A stretch of 38,019 nt of DNA from Bacteroidales bacterium (GTDB taxonomy: Bacteria > Bacteroidota > Bacteroidia > Bacteroidales > UBA932): the NCBI GenBank assembly GCA_021443515.1, contig JABUTT010000194.1, forward strand, positions 1 to 38,019, given 5' to 3'. The translations under genes and the position numbers were made by a program. A model generated the notes under the pieces. That model was not told the origin of the DNA and did not search any database. It saw only the letters and a list, made by a program, of their open reading frames with translations. Shown piece by piece: positions 26,270 to 36,132 of this stretch (position 1 is its first letter; the number at the start of each line of letters is the position of its first letter).

Positions 26270-27554
26270 TCAGCGGACAACCCGTAAACTCAAAATGCTC
26301 CCTCATCTTGTTTTCAAGGAACCTCTTGTATGGGTCCTTGAGGTATTGCGGAAGATTACAGAAGAAGGCAAATGACGGATTCTTCGTTGGAAGCTGAGTT
26401 ATATATTTGATTTTGATATACTTGCCCTTGTATGCAGGAGGTGGGTAGGCAGCGATTTCGGGGAGCATTCTGTCGTTGAGCACCGAAGTCGGAATCCTAC
26501 GTGAATAGTTCTCGTAAACCTTCTCTGCGGCATCCAGAACATCAAGCACCCTCTGATGGTTAATCACGGATGTAAAAATGACAGGAATGTCGTTGAAAGG
26601 CGCAAGACGCTCAAGAAGGGCCTCACGATATTTCTTCAGAGTGTTAGAATCCTTTTCATACAAGTCCCACTTGTTCACCACGAGCACGCACGCCTTGTTG
26701 TTCTTCTGTATGAGGTTGAATATGCTCATATCCTGACCTTCCATACCCGAAGTGGCGTCAATCATAAGCACGCATACATCGCTGTTCTCAATAGCCCTCA
26801 CCGAGCGCATGACGCTGTAAAACTCAATATCCTCGTGAACCTTGGTTTTCTTACGCATACCGGCAGTGTCCACAAGCATAAATTCATGCCCGAAGCGGTT
26901 GTAATATGTTTCAATTGAATCTCTCGTGGTGCCTGCAACAGGAGTTACAATGTTTCTATTTACGCCGAGAAGTTCATTTGTGAGAGAACTTTTTCCTACA
27001 TTAGGCTTGCCCACAATGGTAATTCGCGGAAGATTTTCGTACGGACGCTCGCTTCCCTCATCTTCAGGCAGGAGTTTCACTATGGCATCGAGAAGGTCTC
27101 CGGTACCCGAGCCTGTTGTGGAGGCAATGCTGAACACCTCGCCGAGACCGAGAGTATAGAACTGGTAGATATCGCACTGGTCGCTAAAATTATCCACCTT
27201 ATTGACTGCAAGAACAACTTTTTTGCCGCTTGAACGAAGCATTTCGGCAATGGTCTCATCATAATCCGTGACTCCGGTCGAAGCCTCGGTCATAAAAAGC
27301 ACTACATCGGCCTCCTCCACAGCCAACACCACCTGACGGCGTATTTCCTCCTCAAAGACGTCCTCGTCCGAAGAAGTGTAACCTCCGGTGTCAACTACTG
27401 AAAAAGTCCTTCCACACCATTCGCATCTGCCGTAATGGCGGTCTCTTGTTACGCCACTGACATCATCCACGATGGCTTTGCGCATGCCTACAAGTCGGTT
27501 GAAAAGAGTCGATTTTCCGACATTAGGTCTTCCTACTATTGCAAGTAAACTCAT
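26247..27554 (-). CDS. der: Ribosome biogenesis GTPase Der/EngA
   Basis: Two tandem G domains: GRPNVGKSTLFNRLVG and GKPNVGKSSLTNELLG; C-terminal KH-like domain. Confidence 0.97.
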   Translation of the reverse strand: MSLLAIVGRPNVGKSTLFNRLVGMRKAIVDDVSGVTRDRHYGRCEWCGRTFSVVDTGGYTSSDEDVFEEEIRRQVVLAVEEADVVLFMTEASTGVTDYDETIAEMLRSSGKKVVLAVNKVDNFSDQCDIYQFYTLGLGEVFSIASTTGSGTGDLLDAIVKLLPEDEGSERPYENLPRITIVGKPNVGKSSLTNELLGVNRNIVTPVAGTTRDSIETYYNRFGHEFMLVDTAGMRKKTKVHEDIEFYSVMRSVRAIENSDVCVLMIDATSGMEGQDMSIFNLIQKNNKACVLVVNKWDLYEKDSNTLKKYREALLERLAPFNDIPVIFTSVINHQRVLDVLDAAEKVYENYSRRIPTSVLNDRMLPEIAAYPPPAYKGKYIKIKYITQLPTKNPSFAFFCNLPQYLKDPYKRFLENKMREHFEFTGCPLTIYFRQK

Positions 27555-27555
27555 T

Positions 27556-27807
27556 TTATTTCTGTTTTATTTCACATCCGATGCAATCGCTGCATCCTAG
27601 GTCAGAGCAAGTCGCATTCTTTTTATGCTTTTTGCCCCATAGGCGGAGTTCTTCCTCTTTTGCACACACTATACCTTTCTCTCTCAATGCCTTGCTGTGG
27701 CTTATTTCACCATCGGGAAACTTTCCGTTCTTCCGGAATATGATGTTGAAGCACAGACCTATGACACTCAGTGCGACAAGTGCAAGTATGGCGAGGAATA
27801 CCTCCAT
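27556..27807 (-). CDS. Small membrane-anchored Cys-rich protein
   Basis: N-terminal TM helix MEVFLAILALVALSVIGLCFNIIF, C-terminal CSDLGCSDCIGCEIKQK; 1-nt gap to der. Confidence 0.7.
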   Translation of the reverse strand: MEVFLAILALVALSVIGLCFNIIFRKNGKFPDGEISHSKALREKGIVCAKEEELRLWGKKHKKNATCSDLGCSDCIGCEIKQK

Positions 27808-27809
27808 AA

Positions 27810-28760
27810 TTAAAAGTCAAATTCTGCGCTTATCGGCTCGAGGTTATATACCCTGTCGATAATTGTAGCGAACATATCGGCAACAGAAAGCACCTTGATC
27901 TTTTCCTTAGGCTTTGAAGGGTCTGTGGTCAGAGGAATGGTGTCCGTGACGATGAGTTCGGTGAGCGCGCTCTTATCTATTCTTTCGTATGCGTCTCCGC
28001 TAAGCACAGGATGGGTACAGCAAGCCCTGACGCTCTTTGCGCCCATTTCTTTAAGCACATCGGCAGCCTTGCAGAGAGTTCCGGCAGTGTCAATCATATC
28101 GTCTATGATAACAATGTTCCTGTCCTTTACCTCGCCTATCGCGGTGATTGAATTCACGACATTAGCGCGAGCCCTTGTCTTGTGGCATATAATCACCGGG
28201 GCATTGAGGTAACGGGCATAGATATTTGCCCTCTTTGCACCTCCCATATCAGGGGCGGCGATGCTGAGGTCATCGATTTTGGCCTTCCTGAGATAAGGGA
28301 TAAAAACCTTCCTGCCGTAAAGATGGTCAACCGGAAAATCGAAGAAGCCCTGAATCTGGTCTGCGTGAAGGTCACAGGTCATAATTCGGTCGCAACCCGC
28401 CGCAGCAAGAAGATTTGCCACGAGTTTCGCGCCGATTGAAACCCTCGGACGGTCTTTGCGATCCTGACGAGCCCAGCCGAAATAAGGCATTACAGCGATT
28501 ACCTTGTGGGCAGAGGCCCTTCTTGCCGCATCAATCATCAGCAGAAGTTCCATAATGTTGTCGGTAGGTGGGATTGTAGATTGCACTATGAATACAGTGC
28601 AACCGCGTACGGACTCGATGTAAGCCGGCTGGAATTCTCCGTCACTGAAGTGGAGAATGTCGCTCTTGCCGAGTTCCAAATTAAGCACTTTTACGATTTT
28701 TTCTGCAAGAGGTTTGCTTTTCTCACAAGCGAAAACCTTGATAGGATGGTTACCGTGCAT
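27810..28760 (-). CDS. prs: Ribose-phosphate pyrophosphokinase
   Basis: MPYFGWARQDRKDRPRVSIGAKLVANLL, CDLHADQIQGFFDFPVDHL, IVIIDDMIDTAGTL. ATG at 28760 is an alternative to the ORF-track start at 28781. Confidence 0.95.
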   Translation of the reverse strand: MHGNHPIKVFACEKSKPLAEKIVKVLNLELGKSDILHFSDGEFQPAYIESVRGCTVFIVQSTIPPTDNIMELLLMIDAARRASAHKVIAVMPYFGWARQDRKDRPRVSIGAKLVANLLAAAGCDRIMTCDLHADQIQGFFDFPVDHLYGRKVFIPYLRKAKIDDLSIAAPDMGGAKRANIYARYLNAPVIICHKTRARANVVNSITAIGEVKDRNIVIIDDMIDTAGTLCKAADVLKEMGAKSVRACCTHPVLSGDAYERIDKSALTELIVTDTIPLTTDPSKPKEKIKVLSVADMFATIIDRVYNLEPISAEFDF

Positions 28761-29358
28761 AGTTTTGTAAAGTTTTTTCAATAAAGTCCAGTACTTCTTC
28801 CCTGCCCTTCTTCGACTCGGACGAGGTTATAAAAAACGGAGGCAGCTCTTTCAACTCCGGTACTGCGGCAAGTATCTGGGCGTTCATACCCTCCACCTGC
28901 CTTGCCACCGCTACAGGCCCCATCTTGTCGGCCTTGGTGTAGATAAAAGCGAAAGAAAGCGTGCTTCCGGCGACCTCCTTGATGAAATCCATATCCGCTT
29001 TCCCGACATTGTGGCGGCAGTCAATCAGGATGAAGAGCATTTCAAGTTCTTCGGAAAAATTCAGATAATTCCTGATTACAGCCTCTATAGCCTTGCGTTC
29101 GCTGTCACTGGCCTTTGCATAGCCATAGCCCGGCAAATCCACAAGATACCAACTGTTGTTGATTAGGAAATGGTTCACGAGACGCGTCTTGCCCGGAGCG
29201 GATGCAGTCTTTGCGAGCCTTGTCAGGGTAAGTGCATTTATCAGACTGCTTTTCCCGACATTGCTCCTGCCGATGAACGCAAATTCCGGAAGACGGACTT
29301 CCGGCTTCTGTGAAACAACGGTTGAACTGCCTGCAAACACGGCATTGGAGATCTTCAT
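28750..29358 (-). CDS. engB: Ribosome biogenesis GTP-binding protein YsxC/EngB
   Basis: FIGRSNVGKSSLINALT, GKTRLVNHFLINNSWYLVDLPGYGYAKAS, YTKADK. Confidence 0.95.
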   Translation of the reverse strand: MKISNAVFAGSSTVVSQKPEVRLPEFAFIGRSNVGKSSLINALTLTRLAKTASAPGKTRLVNHFLINNSWYLVDLPGYGYAKASDSERKAIEAVIRNYLNFSEELEMLFILIDCRHNVGKADMDFIKEVAGSTLSFAFIYTKADKMGPVAVARQVEGMNAQILAAVPELKELPPFFITSSESKKGREEVLDFIEKTLQNYAR

Positions 29359-29466
29359 AGCGCCCCTTTGTTTTGGTATGCAAAGATAATGATTTTACTC
29401 GATACCTTCGGGCAGAAATGATAAAGTTTTTTGATACCTTTGTGAGAATTTATTGGAAAACGCAAC

Positions 29467-30567
29467 ATGAAAGACGAAAGTGACATACTTGACCTATATG
29501 AACTGACCTCGAAAATCGGGGAATGTGTCAGCGAAGGGCTTCCTGAGAACTATCGCGTCAAGGCGGAAATTGCAAGCCTCGGCGTCAAAAACGGGCACTG
29601 CTACCTCGAACTTTCGCAGAACGACCCACTCGGTGGCACAATAGCAAAGTGCAGAGCCACAATCTGGGCCGGGAAATATGCCGTCATATCGAAAAAGTTC
29701 CGAGAAGCCACGGGAGATAACCTGAAAGCGGGCATAGAAATCCTCGCAACAGTGCAGGTAAGTTTCTCACCACTCTATTCCTTCAGCCTCAACATCCTTG
29801 ACATTGACCCCCAAACCACTCTCGGAGCGCTCGAGTTGCAGAAAAAGAAGACTTGGGAAAGGCTCGTCAAAGAAGGCCTCGCCGAAAGGCAGAAGAGCCT
29901 TGAAGTGAAAGACCTCCCCTACCACCTCGCCGTTATTTCAGCAGAAAGCGCCGCAGGTTTCGGGGACTTCTGCCACCATCTCGACGAGAACGAATTCGGG
30001 TTCAAGTTTGAAATAACTCTTTTTGAAGCCTCGATGCAAGGGGAAAATTCACCTGCAAGCATAGCCTCTGCTTTAAGCAAAATCAGCGATGAGGACTATG
30101 ACCTCGTACTCATACTCCGTGGCGGCGGAGGCGTTCTTGACCTGAGTTCATACGACGACTACAACCTTTGCAAAAGCATAGCCCTCTGTCCCGTTCCGGT
30201 GTTCACTGCAATAGGCCACGAAAGGGACCACCACCTGTGCGACGATGTGGCATTTTCGGCGGTGAAAACGCCTACCGCGCTGGCCGATGAACTCATCTCG
30301 ATTTATGCCGCCGAAGATGCCTCGATAGAGAGTTTCGAAGAGCGTCTCAAAAGAGCATTTATTTTGAAAATTTCAAAAATGGAGAATGATATTTCCGTGC
30401 TTGAAAGCCGCATTCACTCCGCAGACCCAAGAAACATATTGTCAAGAGGTTACATCCTCGCCACAGATGCCAAAGGAAAGATTGTGAGAAAGGCAGGAGA
30501 GGTTCATAAAGGAGACAAACTCAACATTCTTTTCAGCGACGGAAAAATCACCACAAAAGTAGAATAG
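29467..30567 (+). CDS. xseA: Exodeoxyribonuclease VII large subunit
   Basis: VKAEIASLGVKNGHCYLELSQ OB fold; DLVLILRGGGGVLDLSSYDDYNLCKSIALCPVPVFTAIGHERDHHLCDDVAFSAVKTPTALADELI. Confidence 0.95.
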   Translation: MKDESDILDLYELTSKIGECVSEGLPENYRVKAEIASLGVKNGHCYLELSQNDPLGGTIAKCRATIWAGKYAVISKKFREATGDNLKAGIEILATVQVSFSPLYSFSLNILDIDPQTTLGALELQKKKTWERLVKEGLAERQKSLEVKDLPYHLAVISAESAAGFGDFCHHLDENEFGFKFEITLFEASMQGENSPASIASALSKISDEDYDLVLILRGGGGVLDLSSYDDYNLCKSIALCPVPVFTAIGHERDHHLCDDVAFSAVKTPTALADELISIYAAEDASIESFEERLKRAFILKISKMENDISVLESRIHSADPRNILSRGYILATDAKGKIVRKAGEVHKGDKLNILFSDGKITTKVE

Positions 30568-30571
30568 GAAT

Positions 30572-30742
30572 ATGGAGAATTTTGACTATAAAAACGCCCT
30601 TGCCGAGTTGGAGAAAATCTTGAAGGAAGTGGAGAATCCCGAGACCTCCCTCGATAGTATCGACGAGTACATAAAAAAGGCTGACGGTCTCATCAGGCAA
30701 TGTCGCAACTACCTTCGCAGCGCCCGAGAGAAATTGGTGTAG
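30572..30742 (+). CDS. xseB: Exodeoxyribonuclease VII small subunit (56 aa; not in ORF track)
   Basis: MENFDYKNALAELEKILKEVENPETSLDSIDEYIKKADGLIRQCRNYLRSAREKLV*; XseB pattern (Y..AL.eLe.Il.evE....sLd......k.a..Li..C...L...e.kl), directly after xseA. Confidence 0.92.
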   Translation: MENFDYKNALAELEKILKEVENPETSLDSIDEYIKKADGLIRQCRNYLRSAREKLV

Positions 30743-30748
30743 AAACCT

Positions 30749-30779
30749 TTGCTTATGCAGTAGATTTTTGCTATCTTTG
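30749..30779 (+). promoter_or_regulatory. Bacteroidetes-type promoter for glycogen operon
   Basis: TTG (30749-30751) - N20 - TATCTTTG (30772-30779), upstream of glgB. Confidence 0.65.
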
Positions 30780-30794
30780 CGCCATTAAAATCAA

Positions 30795-30812
30795 GCGCAC
30801 GCTCGTGTGCGC
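30795..30812 (+). other. GC-rich hairpin in glgB leader
   Basis: GCGCAC-gctcgt-GTGCGC between the -7 box and the glgB start. Confidence 0.6.
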
Positions 30813-30827
30813 ACAAATACACGCGCA

Positions 30828-32846
30828 ATGCAGCAAGAAAACAAAATGATTTATGAGGAGGATGCCTTGCTCCTGCCCTTCAAGCCTATAATCGACTGTA
30901 GGCACGAAGATGTCATCAAGACAAGGAGATTTTTGGCAAAGGGTCACAATTCGAGCCTCTTCAAAAGTGCAAACAATTACCTCTACTATGGACTTCACCG
31001 CCAGAGCGACGGCAGTTGGATATTCCGCGAATGGGCTCCAAATGCCACAAGAATCTATCTGATTGGCGATTTCAACAACTTCAAAAGGACAGACCAGTAT
31101 GCCTTGACGCCCGTAGGGGAAGGCACTTGGGAAATCCACCTCCCTGAAGACGCCATCCACAATCACGACCTCTACAAACTGTTCATAGAATGGCCCGGAG
31201 GCGGCGGAGAAAGGATTCCTTCCTATTGTCGCAGAGCCGTACAGGACGACAATACCAAAATTTTCTGCGCACAGGTCTGGGAAAACGAAAAGCCTTACAA
31301 ATGGCGCTACAAACGTCCCGGAAAAGTTGAGCATCCCCTCATCTACGAGTGCCACATCGGTATGTCGGGAGAGGAAGAGAAGATTTCAACCTTCAACGAA
31401 TTCCGCTCAAACGTTCTTCCATACATAAAGGAACTCGGCTACAACGTCATCCAGATTATGGCGCTTCAGGAGCATCCTTACTATGGCTCTTTCGGCTATC
31501 AGGTAGCGAATTTCTATGCTCTAAGCAGCCGTTTCGGAACTCCTGACGATTTCAAACTTCTCGTCGATGAAGCCCATCGTCTCGGCATTACAGTCATTAT
31601 GGACCTCGTGCACTCCCACAGCGTCTCTAACGTAAACGAAGGTCTCAGTCATTTTGACGGACGCGACGACATCTACTTCCACACCGGAAGCCAGGGCTAT
31701 CATCCTGCATGGAACAGCCGCTGCTTCAATTACGGCAAGAGCGAGACCCAGATGTTCCTCCTTTCGAACATCAAGTTCTGGATGGAAGAATACCGAATCG
31801 ACGGTTTCCGCTTTGACGGAGTTACAAGCATGATATACTGGGATCACGGCCTCGGAAGAATATTTATGGGCTATGAACCATATTTCGATATGCAGGTAGA
31901 CAATGATGCCCTCATCTACCTCACCCTCGCAAACATCCTCATCCACGAAATCCACCACGACGCCCTCACAATCGCAGAAGACGTGAGCGGAATGCCGGGT
32001 ATGGCTGCCCCGTTCGAGTGCGGAGGTATAGGCTTCGACTTCAGAATGGCTATGGGCATTGCCGACAACTGGATAAAGTGGATAAAGGAACTCAGGGACG
32101 AGAACTGGAGCATGGGTGAAATCTGGTATCAGCTCACCAACAAGAGAAAGGACGAAAAGACCATATCCTACGCAGAGTGCCACGATCAGGCGATGGTGGG
32201 CGACAAAACCCTCATCTTCCGCCTCATGGACAAGGAGATGTACACATCGATGAACCTTGAAAGCAAGAGTTTCATCATCGACCGAGGAATGGCCCTCCAC
32301 AAGATGATAAGGCTCGCAACCCTTGCTACATCGGGAGGCGGCTACCTTACCTTTATGGGCAACGAATTCGGACATCCGGAATGGATAGACTTTCCTCGTG
32401 AAGGAAATAACTGGTCCTACAAATATGCCCGCAGGCAGTGGGATCTCATGAGGGCCGACTACCTCCGCTATCGTCCGCTGATGCTCTTTGATGCAGATAT
32501 GATAAAACTCATTGAGGAAAACGACATCCTTTCTTCAGAGGCTGAACTCCTCACACAGGACGAGCAGAAGAAGGTTCTCGTATTCCGCAGGGGCGATTAC
32601 ATCTTCGCATTCAACTTCAATCCTTCACAAAGTTTCACAGGCTACGGATTCTCTGCTCCTGACGGAAACTGGAAGGTGATTATGGATTCTGACGAAAAAC
32701 GATACAACGGCTACCAGAGACTGTCTCTTGGCGAAGAACACAATTCCATCGCCATCCGTTCATCCAATGGAAACCAAAACTACCGCAACACCCTCTATCT
32801 TTACCTTCCGAGCCGTGTGTGCGTAGTGCTTAAAAAAATAAAATAA
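30828..32846 (+). CDS. glgB: 1,4-alpha-glucan branching enzyme, GH13_8-like (eukaryote-type)
   Basis: DGFRFDGVTSMIY, TIAEDVSGMPGMAAP, GGIGFDFRMAMGIADNWIKWIKELRDENWSMGEI, ECHDQAMVGDKTLIFRLMDKEMYT, YLTFMGNEFGHPEWIDFPREGNN. ATG at 30828 or 30846; the ORF track uses GTG at 30807. Confidence 0.93.
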   Translation: MQQENKMIYEEDALLLPFKPIIDCRHEDVIKTRRFLAKGHNSSLFKSANNYLYYGLHRQSDGSWIFREWAPNATRIYLIGDFNNFKRTDQYALTPVGEGTWEIHLPEDAIHNHDLYKLFIEWPGGGGERIPSYCRRAVQDDNTKIFCAQVWENEKPYKWRYKRPGKVEHPLIYECHIGMSGEEEKISTFNEFRSNVLPYIKELGYNVIQIMALQEHPYYGSFGYQVANFYALSSRFGTPDDFKLLVDEAHRLGITVIMDLVHSHSVSNVNEGLSHFDGRDDIYFHTGSQGYHPAWNSRCFNYGKSETQMFLLSNIKFWMEEYRIDGFRFDGVTSMIYWDHGLGRIFMGYEPYFDMQVDNDALIYLTLANILIHEIHHDALTIAEDVSGMPGMAAPFECGGIGFDFRMAMGIADNWIKWIKELRDENWSMGEIWYQLTNKRKDEKTISYAECHDQAMVGDKTLIFRLMDKEMYTSMNLESKSFIIDRGMALHKMIRLATLATSGGGYLTFMGNEFGHPEWIDFPREGNNWSYKYARRQWDLMRADYLRYRPLMLFDADMIKLIEENDILSSEAELLTQDEQKKVLVFRRGDYIFAFNFNPSQSFTGYGFSAPDGNWKVIMDSDEKRYNGYQRLSLGEEHNSIAIRSSNGNQNYRNTLYLYLPSRVCVVLKKIK

Positions 32847-32858
32847 AACCGGTTTGAT

Positions 32859-34802
32859 ATGGCATTGCTCAAATTCAACAAAAAAGAGCTCGTGAACCTC
32901 TCCTATTCCACAAGAAGGGAAATCATTCTTGCGAACAGGACGGGAGCATATTGCAACACGAGCATCTCCCTATGCAATACCCGTAAATATCACGGACTGC
33001 TCGCAGTTCCAATTGACTGCTTTGGGGAGAACAAGTACATCCTGCTCTCATCTCTCGACGAGTCACTTGTGATAGGCGGACGCCAGTTCAACCTCGGCAT
33101 ACACTGTTATGGAGATGTCTATGAGCCGAGGGGACACAAGTACATCATCGACTTCAATGCCGATGTGACTCCCGAAATCACGTATAAAGTCGGAGATGTG
33201 GTTTTCAGAAAACGCCTTCTCATGGCTCCGGATGCTGAAGAGTTGCTCATTGAGTATGAACTCGTGAGCGCCCCTGAAGGAAGCAATGTATCCCTCATAC
33301 TCAAACCTTTCCTCAGTTTCAGGAAAATTCACGAGTTGACCCACGAGAACTCCGAGGCACGCACCGGCTATCGCGATGTGAACGGAGGTGTGGCATACAA
33401 TCTCTACAATGGTTTCCCTGACCTCTTCCTCCAGATTAACAGAAAAGCCGATTACCGCCATCTTCCGGACTGGTACAGGGGTATAACATATTCGGATGAA
33501 TATCGCCGCGGCTTCGACTGCAGGGAGGACCTTCTCGTTCCAGGCAATTTCGTAATAAAACTTTCCGTCGGAAAGGGCCTCATAGTTTCGGCCTCAACGA
33601 AAGAAATCGACCCTAAGAGCCTCACTAAAAAGTTCAAGAGTTACTACGAGCATCGCAGCACCGTGACCGACTATGAGTCTATGCTGAAGATGAATGCCGA
33701 AAACCTTAAATATGTCCGCGGAGGTCGTCACAAAATCACAGCAGGCTTCAGCTGGCTCTATGCCGGTCTTCTCCGCGAGACCATTGCAGCCCTTCCGGGT
33801 CTTACACTTTACGCCAACGGTTCGACCAAGGATTTCGAGCTCATCCTTGATGACCTCATCGCTGCCGAGCAGGAGCGTCTCTACCACCGCACAACCCAGG
33901 TCGAAGCGCCTCTCCAGCTCACCGACACCCTCCAGCAGTACATCCGGTTCGCCCACAATGAGAAGCACGTCTGGAACAAATACAAAGATGTTCTCAAGGG
34001 CATTCTGAGGAGTTATCTCCCAGGCCGCAGGAACGAAATCCAGATGGTCAGCAACGGTCTCCTTTGGGCAAGGCTTCCTCACAGGGCTCTTACCTGGATG
34101 AACGCTTATTGCAACGGAGAGCCTGTCACTGAGCGTCCGGGCTTCCAGGTCGAAGTCAATGCATTCTGGTACAACGCCATCTGCTTTGCACTCGAAATGG
34201 AGAAGAAATATGGCAATGACAGTGAATTCATCGCTCAATTCGAGCCTATCAGAGAGAAAGTTTTAGCAAACTACACCCCGACATTCTGGAATGAAAGGTG
34301 GGGATATCTTGCAGACTACGTGTATGACGGCTATGCCGACCCTGCCGTACGTCCAAACCAACTCTACGCTGCATACGTGGAATATTCTCCGATTAGCGAG
34401 GAAATCATTGCAAAAGTAATGAAGAGCGTTCGTGACGAACTTGTCACTGCAAGGGGACTTCGCACTCTCTCTCCACGCAATCCTGCATACAAGGGGGTAT
34501 ATGAAGGCAGCCAGATTGACCGTGACCTTGCATATCAGCAGGGCAGTTGCTGGACCTTCCTTCTCGCCCCATACGTAGTCGTAATCTTCAAGATGTTCGG
34601 TTCGGCTATGTACAAGAAAGTTGAACACCTGTCAGAAGGATTCCAGGAAGATTACGCAAAACACGGCGTGGGATGCTTCAGTGAACTTTACGATGGAGAC
34701 CCTCCTCACGAGCCTCACGGAGCAATCTCATCTGCAATGTCAACTGCCGCTCTCCTGAGAATCAACTATCTGATGAAACAATATAAGGAGGAAAAGTTAT
34801 GA
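32859..34802 (+). CDS. Glycogen debranching enzyme (amylo-alpha-1,6-glucosidase type)
   Basis: ANRTGAYCNTSISLCNTRKYHGLLAVP N-terminal domain; C-terminal (a/a)6-like YAAYVEYSPIS...YQQGSCWTFLLAPYV...GCFSELYDGDPPHEPHGAISSAMSTAALLRI. Confidence 0.92.
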   Translation: MALLKFNKKELVNLSYSTRREIILANRTGAYCNTSISLCNTRKYHGLLAVPIDCFGENKYILLSSLDESLVIGGRQFNLGIHCYGDVYEPRGHKYIIDFNADVTPEITYKVGDVVFRKRLLMAPDAEELLIEYELVSAPEGSNVSLILKPFLSFRKIHELTHENSEARTGYRDVNGGVAYNLYNGFPDLFLQINRKADYRHLPDWYRGITYSDEYRRGFDCREDLLVPGNFVIKLSVGKGLIVSASTKEIDPKSLTKKFKSYYEHRSTVTDYESMLKMNAENLKYVRGGRHKITAGFSWLYAGLLRETIAALPGLTLYANGSTKDFELILDDLIAAEQERLYHRTTQVEAPLQLTDTLQQYIRFAHNEKHVWNKYKDVLKGILRSYLPGRRNEIQMVSNGLLWARLPHRALTWMNAYCNGEPVTERPGFQVEVNAFWYNAICFALEMEKKYGNDSEFIAQFEPIREKVLANYTPTFWNERWGYLADYVYDGYADPAVRPNQLYAAYVEYSPISEEIIAKVMKSVRDELVTARGLRTLSPRNPAYKGVYEGSQIDRDLAYQQGSCWTFLLAPYVVVIFKMFGSAMYKKVEHLSEGFQEDYAKHGVGCFSELYDGDPPHEPHGAISSAMSTAALLRINYLMKQYKEEKL

Positions 34803-36100
34803 GAGTCTTGATGTTCGGTTGGGAGTTCCCTCCACACATTGCCGGAGGTCTCGGTACAGCCTGCTACGGTATGACCAAGGGTCTTGCCGAAAACGATGTT
34901 GACGTCCTTTTCGTAATGCCACACGCAAGCGGAGACGAGGACGAAAGCGCAGTCAAAATCATAAACGCTTCAGATGTGGTTCCTCTTACTACATCAGACA
35001 ATGTTGAAGAGTTCCTCGGAAAAGTCAAGTTCGTCCACATTGACTCAAACCTCATTCCATACGCAGACCCTTCAGAATTCAAGAAAATCGTGACAGAAGA
35101 AAGGAAGCGTCAGGTGAAGGATTTCAGGGTTCAGTTCGGCCAGAAATACAATTTTTCAGGCAAGTACGGTGCAAATCTTATGGAAGAGGTCGCACGCTAT
35201 GCCATCACAGGCGGCACCATTGCACTCGAGCATAAGGATGAGTTCGATGTTATTCACGCTCACGACTGGCTCACCTATCTTGCCGGCATCGCCGCAAAAG
35301 AACTCACCGGCAAGCCACTCGTGGTTCACGTTCACGCCACAAGTTTTGACCGCAGTAGCGAGGACAAAATTGACACCCGCGTCTATGCTCTCGAAAAGAA
35401 GGGTATGGATGCTGCAGACACAGTAATCACGGTTAGTGACCTTACCAAAAACATAGTTGTTAATAAATACGGCATCAACCCTGCGAAAGTCGTGACTCTC
35501 CACAATGCAGTGGATTTCTCAGGAAAGGAAACCATCCACGTGGAAAGAGGCGTACAGGACAAGGTTGTGACCTTCCTCGGCCGCGTAACCTTCCAGAAAG
35601 GTCCGGAGTACTTCATCGAGGCAGCTGCAAAGGTGCTCAAGAGGCTCGACAACGTGCGTTTCGTTATGGCAGGCAGCGGCGATATGCTCAACAGATGTAT
35701 CCTCCGTGCAGCCAAACTCGGTATCAGCGACCGCTTCCATTTCACAGGCTTCCTTCGCGGAAGAGAGGTGAGCGAAATGTTCGCCCTGAGCGATGTGTAT
35801 GTGATGCCTTCTATTTCGGAGCCATTCGGTATCTCCCCTCTCGAGGCCATGCAAATCAGCGTTCCAACTATTATTTCTAAGCAGAGCGGCGTGGCAGAAG
35901 TCCTCAAATATGCCATCAAGGTAGATTTCTGGGACATCGATGCAATGGCAGACGCAATCTACTCAATCCTCACACAGCCTGCGCTCAGCAAATTCTCCGC
36001 AGAGCAGGGCTACGAGGAAGTCAATACCCTTAAATGGGTAAATGCAGCGGCCAAACTCAAGGTCATTTATGAAAACACCGTCAACGCCGCACAAAAATAA
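34799..36100 (+). CDS. GT4-type glycogen/starch synthase-like glycosyltransferase
   Basis: MRVLMFGWEFPPHIAGGLGTACYGMTKGL; HAHDWLTYLAGIAAKELTGKPLVVHVHAT; MPSISEPFGISPLEAM; ATGA overlap with debranching gene. Confidence 0.93.
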   Translation: MRVLMFGWEFPPHIAGGLGTACYGMTKGLAENDVDVLFVMPHASGDEDESAVKIINASDVVPLTTSDNVEEFLGKVKFVHIDSNLIPYADPSEFKKIVTEERKRQVKDFRVQFGQKYNFSGKYGANLMEEVARYAITGGTIALEHKDEFDVIHAHDWLTYLAGIAAKELTGKPLVVHVHATSFDRSSEDKIDTRVYALEKKGMDAADTVITVSDLTKNIVVNKYGINPAKVVTLHNAVDFSGKETIHVERGVQDKVVTFLGRVTFQKGPEYFIEAAAKVLKRLDNVRFVMAGSGDMLNRCILRAAKLGISDRFHFTGFLRGREVSEMFALSDVYVMPSISEPFGISPLEAMQISVPTIISKQSGVAEVLKYAIKVDFWDIDAMADAIYSILTQPALSKFSAEQGYEEVNTLKWVNAAAKLKVIYENTVNAAQK

Positions 36101-36132
36101 CCACATCAACCACTAAAAAACTGACACACAAT

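Noticed and set aside
31521-32375. 284-aa minus-strand ORF 31521-32375 inside glgB
   Set aside because: Shadow ORF opposite a well-conserved GH13 gene; no family pattern seen.
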